Below, in pieces: positions 1 to 12,734 of a DNA stretch of 64,000 bases. The notes below the pieces were generated by a model. It was not told where the DNA came from and did no database searches. It saw only the letters and a list, made by a program, of their open reading frames with translations. Each line of letters begins with the position of its first letter. Positions within the stretch are counted from its first letter, which is position 1. Made by a program: the position numbers and the translations under genes. Source of the DNA: Trochalopteron elliotii (taxonomy: Eukaryota; Chordata; Aves; Passeriformes; Leiothrichidae); NCBI GenBank assembly GCA_024734555.1, contig JANPWX010000478.1, forward strand, positions 18,751 through 82,750. Reading direction: 5' to 3'.

Positions 1-999
1 TGGCACAACCCAGCAGGATTCCAGGGGCTGGTGCTCACGTTCCAATCACGGACAGCAGCACCTTTGTGTCGAAGGGATTGGTTTGCCTCCGGGCTGACGG
101 CTGGTCTCAGGTTACCCCGAGCTCTTTTAGGGGATAAAAAGCAAACACACTCTAAACACGTCCCCCTGCAGCACCTCCCAACCCAGAGCCTGCAGGGCCC
201 GGGGCTCACTCCGTGCTCAGAGCCCTTCACTCCTCGCTCACAGCGACGCCCCGTGTGTTTTTAGCGGGATACAAAATCCCCGATCCACCAGGGACGGGAG
301 TGAACAGGAAGAAAGGCATGGTGTGATTTCTGAGGTTACTCAAAACATTGAGGTAATTCAGCGGAAAGTCTTTTTCTGCTGTAATTTCACTCTCCATGCC
401 AGGTTGTTGCTGCTGTATTAGAGAAAGGCAGCGCGTGTGGGAGGTGTGAATTAATGTTACCGCACTGGGAAGGTGGTGACGACTGGAGATCTCACAATGA
501 TGCACATCACATCAGGCTCCCTCCTCAACAGGGCTGTGAGTGAGTGCAGTGGAAAAAAAAAGGGACATAATTGGTCTTTTAAGAAAAAGCCCAAACCAAA
601 GAGCTGTGAGACACCGGCGTCAGCAGATGCTATTTCAGAGCACAGACACTCACCTCTCTCCCGGGACAAGTGTTAACCTTTAAATGCAGCCTTTCCACTC
701 CCTTCCCTTTCACTCACGTATTTTTTTCCTCCCCCTGCTCCCCATTTGCCAAAATCACTCGAGTTTAGCCCGTGAGGGCCCGTGGCTGTCGTGTGCTGGG
801 AGCTGCTCCATCCACACCCCCCACACCCCATCCCTGTGCTGCCAGGGGCTTTTCCAGCTGCAAAATTTCCCTGTGGCACTCAGGACTTGGACATCAGCCT
901 CATTTCTTGTCCCTCCTGGGCCAGTTTGCCCGGAGATGTGGCTGGAGCTGGAGCTCCCCAACTCTGGTGCCAAGGGGAGCTGGCCAGGAGCAGTTCTGA
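1..999. other. Intergenic, no gene seen
   Basis: No open frame here resembles a known protein and no convincing exon with splice sites was found. Composition is ordinary for an avian spacer. Confidence 0.5.
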
Positions 1000-1264
1000 T
1001 CTCTGTGGTGAGCAGGGCCAGGAGCCCAGCAAGGGCTGGAGCTGTGTCAGGGCTTGGGATGGAGCTCAGGGAAAGGTTCTTCCCCCCGAGGCTGCTGGGG
1101 CACTGCCCAGGCTCCCCAGGGAATGGTCCCAGCCCCAAGGCTGCCAGAGCTGCAGGAGCTCTCAGGGATGCTCAGGGTGGGATTGTTGGGGTGTCTGTGC
1201 AGGGACAGGGGCTGCACTGATGCTCCCTGTGGGATCCAGCTGAGGATATTCTGGGATTCTGTGG
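1000..1264 (+). repeat. CR1-like LINE 3' fragment
   Basis: The stretch matches another copy in this window at 48965-49415 almost base for base over about 230 nt. It ends in the ATTCTGGGATTCTGTGG-type tail that marks the 3' end of avian CR1 elements, which gives plus orientation. It is 5'-truncated, as most CR1 copies are. Several open frames across it are repeat translations, not genes. Confidence 0.75.
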
Positions 1265-1918
1265 ATTATTTTAACTCTCCTGGCATCCCATCTTCCCCAG
1301 GGTTTCCAGTTCAGGTGCAGAGTGCTGGGTGGAGGCAGGTGTGGAGAAGAAGGGTTCAGTGACCCACAGGCTGTCACAGCTCCTCCCAGTCAGGCTCCAG
1401 CACAGCTGGGGGTGGTGGCTGGGAGCCCCTGCCCCAACTTTCCACCCCCTCAGCCCATCCCTGTTCAGGGGAAATGAAAGTTCCTCTGCACATCCTGTAC
1501 CCAACCCGCAGCAATTCAGGAGAAGTGGGATGAGGCTGAGCCTCCTCCTGCATCCAGCAGCTCCCGAGGCCGGGCAGGACTGAGGGGCTGAGCCCGGGGA
1601 GGGACAACAGGAGCTTCGGGAAGGTGCAGAAAACCGGGAGGATCCCGGGGATACCGCAGGGAATTGTGCAATTTCTCACTCACATCCCAACTCTGCTTCC
1701 CGAGGGAGGAGCAGGGTGGAGGGGGATATGCAAACCCCCCTGGCCGGGAGGAATCTCTGTGCTGCTCCTCCTCATCCTCCCACTCCTGCTCTCTGGGCAT
1801 CCAGCTCCCTGTTTACTTGGAATAACAGGATTTAGTGATCAAGTTGCCTTTTAATGCTGAAGTTGCAGCCTCTGCTTCAAAGGCCTTAAGAACAAAAATA
1901 GGGTTTTTCTGATGAAAG

Positions 1919-1933
1919 TGCCTGACTCAGGCA
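1919..1933. promoter_or_regulatory. AP-1-type palindrome
   Basis: TGCCTGACTCAGGCA is a perfect 7-1-7 palindrome with the AP-1 core TGACTCA at 1923-1929. A single isolated site in a spacer can arise by chance, so the regulatory role is speculative. Confidence 0.2.
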
Positions 1934-3942
1934 CTGAGAGTTCTCAACTGCTGCTTTAGGGCCAAGTGCCTCAGAAAATGAGGAGAGGAAGCTGCTGTGA
2001 GAGGCTCAGCTCTCAGCACTTGTCTCCACATGTCCCCAAAGGCTTCCCTGTCCCACCCAATGGAGCAATCCCCAGCTCTTTAGGATTTGGGTCAAAAAGA
2101 TTATTAGAAAGTAAATAATTTAAATCTTACAATGTTTGATTTCATAGCCCTGGGGAGGGCAGAGTATCAATATTTGCCCCCTAAATCCAGCTCAGCTTTT
2201 GAACTTTGGCAGCAAAGGCTGAACAGTAGAGCCCTGCAAAGGGGCACCTGGGCTGGGATTGAGATTCAGAAATGAAATAATACTAAATAACAAATTGCAC
2301 TACAATAAACAACCCCAGAGTGTTTACAGGAGGTGAATCCCATCTCCCAGGTGACACGTCCAGGCTGTGGGGATGTGGTCAGTGAGGTGCTGTGACAGGT
2401 CCCACCTCAGCCCCTCCCCAGGGCAGCCACACTCAACATCCTCTGAGCACCACCAGCATCCTCCAACCACTCAGAAAACAACACCTTTCAACTGAAATCT
2501 CCCAAATTCCGCCCAGTTTGGCAGGGAGAGTCCTTGTTCCCACAGTGGGGGGCTCAGGAACTCGAGCCCTGTGGTTGTGCTGCTCCCACAGTGTTCCCAC
2601 AATGAATCATTGGGTGACAGACGTGCAGCCACCAGGACTCTGGGGCTCTTCTTCTGTTCCTGTGAAGTTGTGCAGAATTTCAGGGCTCAAACACAAGTCC
2701 CCCACTTCTCTCCCCCTGCTGAAATTTTCGATTTCACAGCGGTGCTCACCAAAAAAGGATTATTTTGGCCCAGGCATATCAAGGCATGGCATAAATAATG
2801 CAGCAGCATTTCCGTTCCCTTTTGGATTTTGTGTTTTGCTTTTCCTTTTTCTCCTCATTTTCAGGCTGTTTTTTTACCCACAACTCTCAAGCACTGAAGA
2901 ATTCAGGAAGGTCATTTATACCACAGGAAAATGCAGAAAAAGGTGGGAAAATTGCCTGGGTTGTATTAAAACTTTCTAATTTGGTCTAATTTGTGGGACC
3001 AGGTCAGATTGGGGATGAGTCCTCAGCTGTGTCTCCCATGGATGAATTTCCATTTGCTCCAAGGAGACAGCAGGAATTAGGGAATTAATAAAATCATGCC
3101 AGCCAGCTCCAAGCACTTCCTAGAAAAGTTATTTCATCTTGGAAAAAAAAAAAAACCAAAAAACCACCATTTTTTCAAGTAAATTCCAATACAGGGATTC
3201 CTCTCCTTTCACTTTGGTCACAGAAATAAGAACCAAAAGTGCAACTTAACATCTAAACCTTTGAAATTCAGTGGGGTGGAGGGAGGGAAATGCTGACAAG
3301 AAGAAAAGCAGGATCAGATCATGCCTCTTTCACCTGCCAGGGAGGAAAAAGGAATTCCCTGAGCAGCTGTAATTGCTGAGGAGCAGGAAAATTGCCCAGG
3401 AAGGATTTTTCTGCCCTTCAGCTGGGGAGCAAAGAGAGCAGAGGCAGCACATCTGGAGCTGGGGGTGACCAGGAGGCCACATCTGGATGGCTGCACTGAC
3501 ATCCTGTGGCTGCATTCCGGAGGAAATCTGGGGGGATCAATAAAAGCCTTAATTTTTTTCCTCTGATCTCTTCCAGAAGAGGAACCTCCGGCAGCTGAAG
3601 CAGCGACCTTGTGTCACCAGAAAATATTCAGAATTTCTGACATGGGAACCAAGCAGAGATGGCAGAGCAGAGGGAGGCTCAGGGCATCCCAACCGTGGGA
3701 AGGGACAATCCTGGAGCTCAAATTCCTGACCAGCAGAGCCTCCTGTGCAGGGTTTGGTGGCTGTGGAGAACATGGGGGGGGTCTCTCCTGCTCAGAGACA
3801 CAACAAACTCCTCACGTGCCTTGCCACTGCTTCACCTGCAAGGAAAAACCTGCCCTTCTGCCTGGGCAGCACTTCCCTCTCTCCTGGGGTGCAGAGAACC
3901 CAGCTGGACTTCCCAAAAGCTGGGCTTTTTTGGGCCAGAGCA

Positions 3943-4080
3943 GCACTTGCACATAGAAAAGCTGGAAGGGACCTTAAAGATCATCCAGATCCAACCCTCA
4001 GGCATCCAATATTGTCCCCCACAGCTCTGTGACCCTTCCAGCTGTGCACCAGATGTGTGCTGGCTGTTGATCTATGCAGG
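3943..4080 (-). repeat. CR1-like LINE 3' fragment
   Basis: The motif 'agctggaagggacc..aaagatcatc' is the reverse complement of the CR1 3' terminal region, so the element is on the minus strand. It is short and degenerate. Confidence 0.6.
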
Positions 4081-6830
4081 CACCAGGGCTGAAGCAGCCC
4101 CAGAGCTCTGGGTCTGTGCAAGAGAGGGATAAACTAGCAGGAAGAGCAGACAATTCCCAGGTTTAAACACAGTAAACCAAGAATTCTGGGGAGACTGGGG
4201 GGGATTTCACTCAGAAAAGTGACATTTGGGGCTGTAGGTAGACTTGGTTCACATTTCAGGCCAAGCCATCAATAATTGAGGGAGTTTGTGCAGAATCAAA
4301 AAGCAGAAATAAAGACCACAGAACCCTGAGTGAGGTCTGGGGAGTTCAACACAGCTCTGCCACAGCCTCCTGCAAAACAGAGAGGGGGGAAGTCAGGAAA
4401 AAGCCAGTCCTGAGTAGGGCACTGGGGCTGGGTCTGCTCCAGTGAGCCAGGGCTGCACCAGGCCTGAGGAGAAATTGGGATGGAGGCACTTGGGCCACTT
4501 TGTGAGAGGTTTGGGGACCAAGGTTGAGCTGGGAGCAATTTTTTAGCTGTTCCTTTGCCCCACCCAGCCTGAACACCTCCCAGATGTGAAGATGTTTAAT
4601 ACCTGGAAAGAACAAAAATCAGAACCAGGCCAGCTCAATTCACCCTGGAGTGCTGCTCTCTGAGGAGTTTTGAGGTCAGGGAGTTGCCAAACCTCCCCTG
4701 TTCCCTCTGATGTTTTAACACTTGCCAGGTCTGAGTAAGGCTGTGAGAAATGAGAGCTTGTGGTCTTCAGGAGAAGTGAGACCACAAACCTGGCCTGGGA
4801 TAAATAACTCGATGTGGTCACACCTCTGCAGCTGCATTTTAACAGATTCCTGGAGAAATCTCTCTGTTTCTCTTTGTTTTCTGCAAAAGGGACAGGAATT
4901 TATAAGATGTGATAAGAGAAAGATGGAAGCTGGAAAGCAGCTCCATAAATCTGAGTGTCCTGAGCCCAAAATATCCCAAACAATCCCTTCATCCCAACAC
5001 TTTGCTGTGAATTGCTGCACATGGACAAGGATTTTGGGGGGGAATAAGGAATTTAGGCAGCAACTCCCAGCTTTTTGCACCAAATTTCAAAATCTGCTTT
5101 GTCCTTTCACAAGCCAAAGGATGGAGCTGCAGTTGAGGGGACACAGGAGGCTGAGGTCACCCCAGGGGATGGTCAGGGGGTGTCTCCAGACCATTTTCCC
5201 AGCTCTGTCTCAGCCTGATCCTGCTGTGAAAGGATGGATGGACCCCACAGACATTTTGAGGCTTATCATCCTGATTTATCATTGAATAAATCAGGCCAAG
5301 AATTCCATGGTCATGCACATCTCCAACCCTGGAAGTGCAACAGGAACCAAAACATTGTCCTGTGCAATTTCCCCTGCACCCAGCATCTCCTGAGGTGCTG
5401 ACCCTCAGCTTCGGTCCCTTCCAACAACAGGGATGTGGGTGGGCATGAAAATCCCAGATGTTTCATAAAAAACCTCCACTACCCTTAAAATCCCCTCCAA
5501 ATACCCTTAAAATACCCTCCAAACCTCAGCTTTTCCAAACACTTTTCTAAGTTTGCCCAGACAGTGCCTGAACAGCCTGGGGTGACTGAGCCAGGCAGGG
5601 AACTGGGACCAGTTTGCAGGAGATGTGCAAAGGAGGGGATTTACAAACAGAGAGGGTGTGAAGGAGGCAGCCAGATCTAAAGATAAGGATGAGGCTTAGC
5701 AGGAAAGGGACAGGTCCAGCAGAGCAGGCCCAGCAGAGCAGGAGCAGTGCTGATAAGGTCAGCAGATAAGGTCAGCAGGAGATAAGGGGCAGAAAAGCTG
5801 CCTGTGGACAGCACCCGGCCAAACCCCTCACCATCTCTGTGTAGGAAACAGCAAAGCCTGGCCTAAACCTCAGTCCAGAGGTTGTGACTCACCCCAGGGT
5901 CACAGCATCACCAAGATGTCAGAGAAGTGATGCTGCATTTCCTCCCCACTGCTGCCCAACCAGCCCCTTTCCCTTCCCAGGCTGGGATTTGGGAAGAACC
6001 CCAACCCTCTGCCCTGCAGGGATCCCCCTGAGCTCCCCCTGAGCTGCAGGTCAGCCCTGACCCTGCCCAGCTCCCCTGGGATTTGATGGTGCAAACACCA
6101 ACCCAGGACATGATGATTATTTTTTTTTTCCACAAAAAGACCAGCCCACTTCTCTAGAAATCCTTCTAGGAGCACTGAAACACTAAATGGAAAGAATTCT
6201 ATGGGCTGGGAATGGGGAAATTCAGTTTGATCTGAGTCTGAGCTGTCCCTGTAGTGTCTGCTCTCCTGAGTGAGAGGGGCCAGGATGCAATGCAGGGAGC
6301 AGCTCATTTTCAGATGGTTAATGCTGCTCGTGCTGTATGGTTTGGAAATTTCCCTTCTGATTATTTTATAATGCTAAAAATGTAACAAAATTTAAATTTA
6401 AAACTGGTTTTTGAATCAGCATTGCCCTCCCAGGGGCTCCCCAGTGCATGAGCAGGGCACTGTGAAGGCATCACCTCTTTCCAGAAGTCACTGCTGACTT
6501 TTCGTGCCTCAGCAATGATTCAGTTTGGGGCCTGAGCCTAAGCTAAAGGTCAGCATTAACTCATGTTCTGAGTGGAGGGCTCTGTACTCTCTGCCCAGCT
6601 CTGCAGTGTGACACACAGTGCACGAAATGGGTGGGATTTGTTGGGTTTTTTTTGAAGTTCACTGTGTCTGGTGACAGAGAAATTCCCTTTCTGAGGCATG
6701 GGCATGGAAAAGAATTTGGATGAGGCTTTGGCTCCATCCAGGCTTGTCCCCAAAGCTCCAGGGTGCTCAGCACACCCCAGGGAGAGCAGCAGCAGCATCA
6801 CCCACCCCCAGCTCCCCTGAGCCAGGGTCT

Positions 6831-6831
6831 N
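6831..6831. other. Single-N assembly join
   Basis: One N sits at the edge of a tandem array. Three of the four single Ns in this window lie in or at tandem repeats, which suggests contig joins rather than ambiguous base calls. Confidence 0.6.
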
Positions 6832-6955
6832 GCAGGATTAGGGTGGATAGCAGGGTTAGGAGGGGCAGCAGGATTAGGATGGACAGCAGGATTAGGATGA
6901 ATAGCAGGATTAAGGGGTGCAGCAGGGTTAGGATGGACAGCAGGTCCTGGAGGCA
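6832..6955. repeat. 18-19 bp minisatellite
   Basis: About six to seven imperfect copies of a unit like GCAGGATTAGGATGGACA. The array begins directly at the N, so its true length is unknown. Confidence 0.85.
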
Positions 6956-7924
6956 ACCTGTGAATCTCAAATCCATCCTACAGATTAAACTGAGCTCCCT
7001 CCCATCCCCTCACTGCATCCCGAATTCTTTGCAAGCACATGGAGCCAGTCCAGCCCTGCCTAGTGGGAAAAACAGCTAATCCCACAGGGATTGGGAACAG
7101 CAGGAATAGGATGGAGGGGATTTTTTTACAGTAAAATTGTTTCTGTGCTGCCTCCTTGCCGTGGGCTGTCCCTGCCACTTGTGAGGGGAAGAGGGGACAG
7201 CGGGAATGGGGCAGGAAATGGAACCAGGTGTGGTTTCCTTTCATCACTGCCTTGCCTTTCACACCTGAGCAGCGGCTGCAGCTCTGGTTTCCCCTCGTGC
7301 CAGGGGTTCAGGACAGCCCCCCTTGTGCCCTGGCAGCTGTGCCAGGAAGATCTGCCCATTTTCCTGCACTGATCCTGGCCCAGAATGGGGACAGGCCCAG
7401 TCCAGGGGCTGATCCTTGCGGGGTGTCCCTATAAACAGTGGTGAGCTGGACACAGCCCCACACCCCAGTGCTGCAGGGTCTGTGCTGGGAGCTGGGGTCC
7501 TGCTGTGGGAACAGGGGCACTGACAGAGGGAAAACACCTTTATGGACAGAGGAATGGGGAAGGTGGGTGTCCACAGCTCCTTGCTTGTTCCCACTTGTTC
7601 TCACAGGATGGATTTATCATGCTGGCTGTTCCTGAGGGGAAAAGATGCAGATCCAGTCCCAACAGTCAAACCAAGACACATTTTGCAGCTCCTGCAAACA
7701 GTTTTATTGGGCACATGTTGGTCCCTCCCCCGTTCAGATCCCCTGTACAGCTCCCACTCAGGGCCCTCTTTTCCAAACCAGTTTGAGGGATTGTTCCATC
7801 CTCTGTCAGGCAGTGTGGGCTGTCCTTCTGCATGCTCTTATTATTGCTGCATTCCTTTATTGGCTATGAAATGATTCCTAGAAAAACACTCTTGACAGTT
7901 CTTATTCTCTAGAGCCTGAAGTTT
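6956..7924. other. Intergenic, no gene seen
   Basis: No exon-like conserved peptide and no repeat boundary that I can support. Confidence 0.4.
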
Positions 7925-8440
7925 TCATGATCATGGAATGGTTTGGGTTGGAAGGGACCTCAAAGCCCATCCAGTGCCACCCCTGCCATGGGCAGGGACA
8001 CCTTCCACTGTCCCAAGTCCTTCCAAGCAATGTCCAGCCTGGCCTTGGGCACTGCCAGGGATCCAGGGGCAGCCACAGCTGCTCTGGGCACCCTGTGCCG
8101 GGGCCTGCCCACCCTCACAGCCAACAATTCCTTCCCAATGTCCCATCTAACCCTGCCCTCTGGCAGTGGAAGCCATTCCCCCTTGTCCTCGTGAGTGAAT
8201 TGTCTCTTTCCATGTTTCCTGTCAGCTCCTTCAAGCACAGGAAGGCCACAATGAGGTCATCCCAGAGTTTTTTCCTCTCCAGGTGAACAATCCCAGCTCT
8301 CCTGGCAGAGCTGGTCCATCCCTCTGCTCATCCTGGTGCCTCCTCTGGGCTCTCTCCAGCAGCTGCAGCTCCTCCCTGTGCTGGGCCCAGGGCTGGGGCA
8401 GCTCTGCAGGTGGGGTCTCACCTGAGGGGACAGAGGGACA
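7925..8440 (-). repeat. CR1 LINE 3' fragment
   Basis: Begins with 'atggaatggtttgggttgg', the reverse complement of the CR1 3' end, and continues through the conserved CR1 3' region for about 500 nt. Peptides such as GRDTFHCP that recur in translations across the window come from this repeat family. Confidence 0.85.
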
Positions 8441-9316
8441 GACACACAAAGAACAGGAGAATCCCTTGAGCTGGGACTGATGAGGTGGAGACTCCCAGGG
8501 ATCTGGGCTGGGCCTTTGAGCTCCACTGTCAGCTCTGGTTCCCAGCTGGGCTGGGCAGGGCCTGCAGCTCTTCTATCTTTTGGGACATGGGCCATGGACT
8601 GAAAATGTGTGGTTGGGAAAGAGGAGAACAGCTTGAAGTTGCTTTTTTCACTTTGAGATCTTCTTCCATCAGACTGGGGCCGATGGAATCATCAGATTGG
8701 GCTGGTCTTGTCCAACAAGTCAAAAAATGTTTGGGGCTGACAGACACAGCAACATCAGAACTGCAGGATCATCCTTTTCTTGGGAAAAGAGACAAAGCAG
8801 GAAAGATCTGAGGAGAGGAAGTTACAGCTGTACCTGGAGTGTGTCCCTGAGAATTCTCTTTGGCTTGTAAACTGAGGAACAGCTCCAAGCAGGCTCCAGA
8901 GCCCTGCAGGAGGCTGTTCTCCCTGAGGTTTTCCCAAAGGAAAAGCAGGTAGAAGGCAGGATGGACAGGGACTGGGTCCCAGAAGATGCAGGAATACAAA
9001 CACATAGTGCAGCTTGTGCTTGTTTGATAAAGAGTTGCCAAATACACAAAGATTGGATTTGAAAATGCCTTTTTTAAAGAAAGAAGCGAAACTAAAATAT
9101 TTTTTGCATTTCAATAATAACAAAATAATATTTAGTCTTCCATAATAACAGTTGCAAAGAGAAATGAAACTATCTTTTGGACCACAGCATGTCTGGTCAA
9201 AGAGAAAGAGTTCATTGTCTCTGGAGATAAATTATGGTAAACTGGAGTAAAGTGCAGGAAGTCCTGCTTTCATTTTATGCCAGTGTAGATCCACAATCCC
9301 AGAGTCACAACCCCTT

Positions 9317-9322
9317 TTTATT
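9317..9322 (-). terminator. Candidate poly(A) signal of NFIL3-like gene
   Basis: AATAAA on the minus strand about 445 nt past the stop codon of the NFIL3-like exon. It is the nearest canonical hexamer I noticed and would give a short 3' UTR. It is unproven without transcript data. Confidence 0.35.
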
Positions 9323-9765
9323 TTCTCCAGAAAGCTGACGGGTCTGAAACTGGTTCCATCAACCATTTCTTGTGCTGGGGAATTCTGACTTCAGGCACGT
9401 TGGTGAGGATGAAGGCGGTGAAGAAGCAAAAGTCATTACAGTGGCTGATACTCTGCCATCTGTAGTGGTGTCACATCGTGTGGGGACCATCCCCACTGTC
9501 TTGGCCTCTTCCTGCCCCTTCACACCTCCAGTTTGAGCTGGCTGTGGTAGCAGAGTGAGACCGGGGGGTGACCGCAGGGTCCTGGCCAGCTGCAGCTGTG
9601 CTTCAGTGATACAGCCCCAGAAACTCCCTCAGCATCTACACAGAGCAGGGAAAATTACACCCATCTTCGGAGAAAAAGCCATTTCCCTCTCACTTCATCC
9701 TTCCAAACCCTTTGTGTCCTTGAGATGTCTCACTTTGGCCCCACAGCAGCCGTTCTTGTGCTGCC

Positions 9766-10671
9766 TCAGTGTGAGTCCAGCCCAGCCTCCTCCAGAGTGC
9801 CCAGGGCTTTGCTCTTAATCCGGAGCTTGTGTGGGAGGGCAGCAAAGTTCCGGCCCTTCAGCTGCTCCTCTGAGGGGCAGGGCAGGCTGCAGGAGGGCAC
9901 AGGAGAAGTTTTGGGCACTTGTTGCTCGTCATCTTCATCCGACACCGCAGTGCTGCTCTCCTTCCTGGCCTCAGCAGTGCCAGGGGATGGGCACAAGAAG
10001 CAGGCGCTGCTCAGCCAAGGGCAGGGGAAGGGGTGTTTGTCTGGGCATTGATAGCCGAGGAATGGAGAGCAAACTGTGGGGCCGAAGGGTGCATCAAACC
10101 TTTTGGGGCTGAAGGATTCCTCAAACCTTTTGTCTTGCTGGAGGCCAGGCGTGTCCATGGGAACGGGTTTGGAGTCGCAGCTGAGGATGTTTGCGGAGGG
10201 CTTGATGGTTTTGCAAGGAAACTCAGCCGGTTCCAACACCTTGGGCACGAAACTCTTCCGGGCAGGGCAGCAGGAATCACCAGCAAAGGGCTCCACTCCC
10301 AGCAGGGGTGAGGCTGCCCGGTGGCCCCTGAGGTAGAGCCCGAGGGGGCGGCCCTGGTAGGGGCCTGGCTCAGGGCTGAGGAGGCCGAAGCGCAGCTTGA
10401 GGGAGAGCAGCTCCGTCCTGAGCACGGCGTTCTCGCGGCTCAGCGCGGCCAGCTGGCTCTCCATGGCCACGTCGTTGAGGCGCCGCTTCTCCCGCGAACG
10501 CTTAGCGGCCTCGTTGTTTTTACGCCTTTTCTCCCAGTACATGGTGTCCTTCTTGTCGTCCGGCATGAACTCCCTCTTCCGCCGGGAGTGCCCGCCCGCC
10601 TTCCCCAGGAGCAGCTGGGCCCGGCTCTGCTGCAGCACCAGCTCGCTCCGAGGGGCCAGGAAGTTCTCCAT
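9766..10671 (-). CDS. NFIL3-like bZIP transcription repressor
   Basis: Single-exon coding sequence of 301 residues. Residues about 32-90 hold a bZIP domain: the basic region has the family signature YWEKRRKNNEAAKRSREKRR, followed by a leucine zipper running through ALSRENAVLRTELLSLKLRF. Two further NFIL3-family blocks are present near the C-terminus: an acidic DEDDEQQVPK motif and ALPHKLRIK. NFIL3/E4BP4 proteins bind D-box sites (TTAYGTAA) and mostly repress transcription, with roles in circadian and immune-cell programmes; that is family knowledge. Canonical NFIL3 is about 460 residues with a different N-terminus (MQLRKMQ..), so this is a short paralog rather than NFIL3. The ATG is preceded by 25 nt of leader and then a splice acceptor, so a noncoding upstream exon is expected. 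The frame is intact with no stops. It might correspond to the vertebrate NFIL3-like lineage (human NFILZ or fish nfil3-2 types), but I cannot tell which. Confidence 0.9.
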   Translation of the reverse strand: MENFLAPRSELVLQQSRAQLLLGKAGGHSRRKREFMPDDKKDTMYWEKRRKNNEAAKRSREKRRLNDVAMESQLAALSRENAVLRTELLSLKLRFGLLSPEPGPYQGRPLGLYLRGHRAASPLLGVEPFAGDSCCPARKSFVPKVLEPAEFPCKTIKPSANILSCDSKPVPMDTPGLQQDKRFEESFSPKRFDAPFGPTVCSPFLGYQCPDKHPFPCPWLSSACFLCPSPGTAEARKESSTAVSDEDDEQQVPKTSPVPSCSLPCPSEEQLKGRNFAALPHKLRIKSKALGTLEEAGLDSH

Positions 10672-10698
10672 GGTGCTGGAGGAGGCAGCTGGGGGTCT
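10672..10698 (-). promoter_or_regulatory. 3' splice site and leader of NFIL3-like coding exon
   Basis: Reading the minus strand, TTCTCATCCCAACAG ends at 10697 and is followed by 25 nt of leader and the ATG at 10671. A coding exon preceded closely by an acceptor is also the arrangement of NFIL3 itself. The polypyrimidine tract is modest. Confidence 0.55.
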
Positions 10699-11237
10699 GT
10701 TGGGATGAGAACACTCATTATTTACCTTTAATGGCGCTGTTAATTAGTGCCATTGGGTGAATTAATATCGGAATGGGGTTGTTTTTTCTCTCTGTTACAC
10801 ACGTGGAAAATGAGGACAGCTTGTCCCGCTTATTCCTGTCATTTTGGAGCCACCTTTTCAAAACATTCGGATTCCATAATGTTTACAAAATTTTCAGGTT
10901 CTGATGTATCAGCACATCAATCAATTAGTCAGTCAATCAATCACATCTCACCAACATCTGCAAGGTCCACCCCAGGATATCAAAAAACTCTGCATGACTG
11001 AGCAGAGTTCCACCCCACACATTTCACCGAAGAAGTGAACAGTCACACTTTATCTAAGTAACTTGAACTAAGATGATAAAAATTAGTAGTGATCTCCCAC
11101 TCATCTCAAGCTGCCTTACAAAGGAAACAAGAGTCATTAGCCCTGTTTGGGAGATAAGGAAGGCACAGGGAGAACTGATTTACCTCAGTCATGAACTTTG
11201 GGTAGGAGCTGAAGCAGGGTTACAAAACAGCTTTGCT

Positions 11238-11600
11238 ATCATGGAATGGTTTCGGTGGGAAGGGACCTTAAAGCTCATCCCATTCCACCCCCTGCCATGG
11301 GCAGGGACACCTTCCACTGTCCCAGGCTGCTCCAAGCTCCAGTGTCCACCGTGGCCTTGGGCACTGCCAGGGATCCAGGGGCAGCCACAGCTGCTCTGGG
11401 CACCCTGTGCCAGGCCCTGCCCACCCTCACAGAGAAGGATTTTTTCCTAATATCCAACCTAAACCCACTGTGTGTCAGTTTGAAGCCACTGTCTCTTGTC
11501 CTGTCACTACAGGATGTTGTGAATAATCTCCATGAGGTGTTGTGACAGTTCTCACTCAGAAATTCTTCCCTGCTCAGGACCATGTCCCTTCCAACAGGAA
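11238..11600 (-). repeat. CR1 LINE 3' fragment
   Basis: Starts with 'atcatggaatggtttcggtgg', the antisense CR1 3' end, and continues with the conserved 'gggacaccttccactgtccc' block. It lies inside the presumed first intron of the NFIL3-like gene. Confidence 0.85.
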
Positions 11601-12734
11601 GCTGGGCCAGAGGGACCAGCCAGCACCGAACCTGATAAGCCACCACCTCTCCAGGATCTCCCTAAAATGGTAAATAAAACCATAATTGTTTCACTTCAAT
11701 GAGCAACTGAGGCACTGGAGTTTTGGTACTGGCCAAGTTTCAATCCCCAGGGCTTTTGGAAAAGGTTCTTCACTTCATCTCCTGACTGGCACTGTTGTGA
11801 CCCATCAACACCAACAGTGACCAAGGTGCCCTCTCGGTGTGTGCTGGTTCCAGGACACTTTATCAGCACTGAAATGTGCTCATGGTTCCCCTTGGAGATG
11901 GAATAATCCCAGCAGCTGTTTCTATAAGTGGCAAGGGCTTTTCTGAGTCATGGGGATCCATCCTGGCAGGGCTGCTCACACTGCTGGGGGGAAAAGGACT
12001 GGCTGATGCTCTCAGCTGAAAATTCTCCCACTTCTTACCCCCAAGAAAAAATATTTTAGGCTCAACACTGCCCAAACTGAGAGGCAATAAACCCACCATG
12101 ACGTCCAGAAGCCAAGCATTGTTCACTTTTTAGCCAGAATTTTTCAAAAAGCTATGTAGAAATGAAATCAAGACACTGAGGTGAAGTGTGAGATCAAACT
12201 CCTGCAGAGTCAGGGTTGCACAAGTTTGGGAAAATGTGGCATGTGAGCTTTCTGAGAATCCACATGGCCAATAATGCACATGAGTAATTCCAGCCTTCCT
12301 GCTGAATCAATTTATTGTGAGAGCAACACGAGTCACTCTTCTCTCTGTGGCTGAGAACCACCCTCAAGCAAAAGACAAAGATGTAATTTCGAGTCACTCC
12401 AGAACTCACTCTGGGCAGGGACCAGCTGAGCACAGATCTCAGTGAAGGACACACAGAAACAGAAATAATCATGGACCATGTTCAGGCTTTCCTCTCATCT
12501 TCATCATCCCACATCAACACAACTCAAAAGAGTTCATTTTGTGGGAAATAATTCCTAAACCTTGTCCAGCTGTAATTTGTGTCTGGGGGTTGAAAAATTT
12601 CCAGGGTTCTTCACTTTCTGAGCTTCATGTGAAAGACCATGTTTGAATGGTCTGATTTTCCAAGAGTCACCTGTTATTCCTCCAGGATACAACTCATGAA
12701 TCATAGAGAGGACAAAATTTTGGAAGCAAAATAT

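Larger units (their letters stand above)
1265..6830. other. Intergenic, no gene seen
   Basis: No recognisable exon was found on either strand. The only supported items inside are a CR1 tail near 3943-4080 and a short AP-1-type palindrome at 1919-1933. Confidence 0.45.

Noticed and set aside
7925..8290. Open frames with recurring peptides such as GRDTFHCP and ATAALGTLC at many places
   Set aside because: They recur because they are translations of CR1 3' regions on either strand. They are not protein genes.
9766..10671. Canonical NFIL3
   Set aside because: Length, N-terminus and the region between bZIP and DEDDEQQVPK do not match NFIL3; only the family motifs do.
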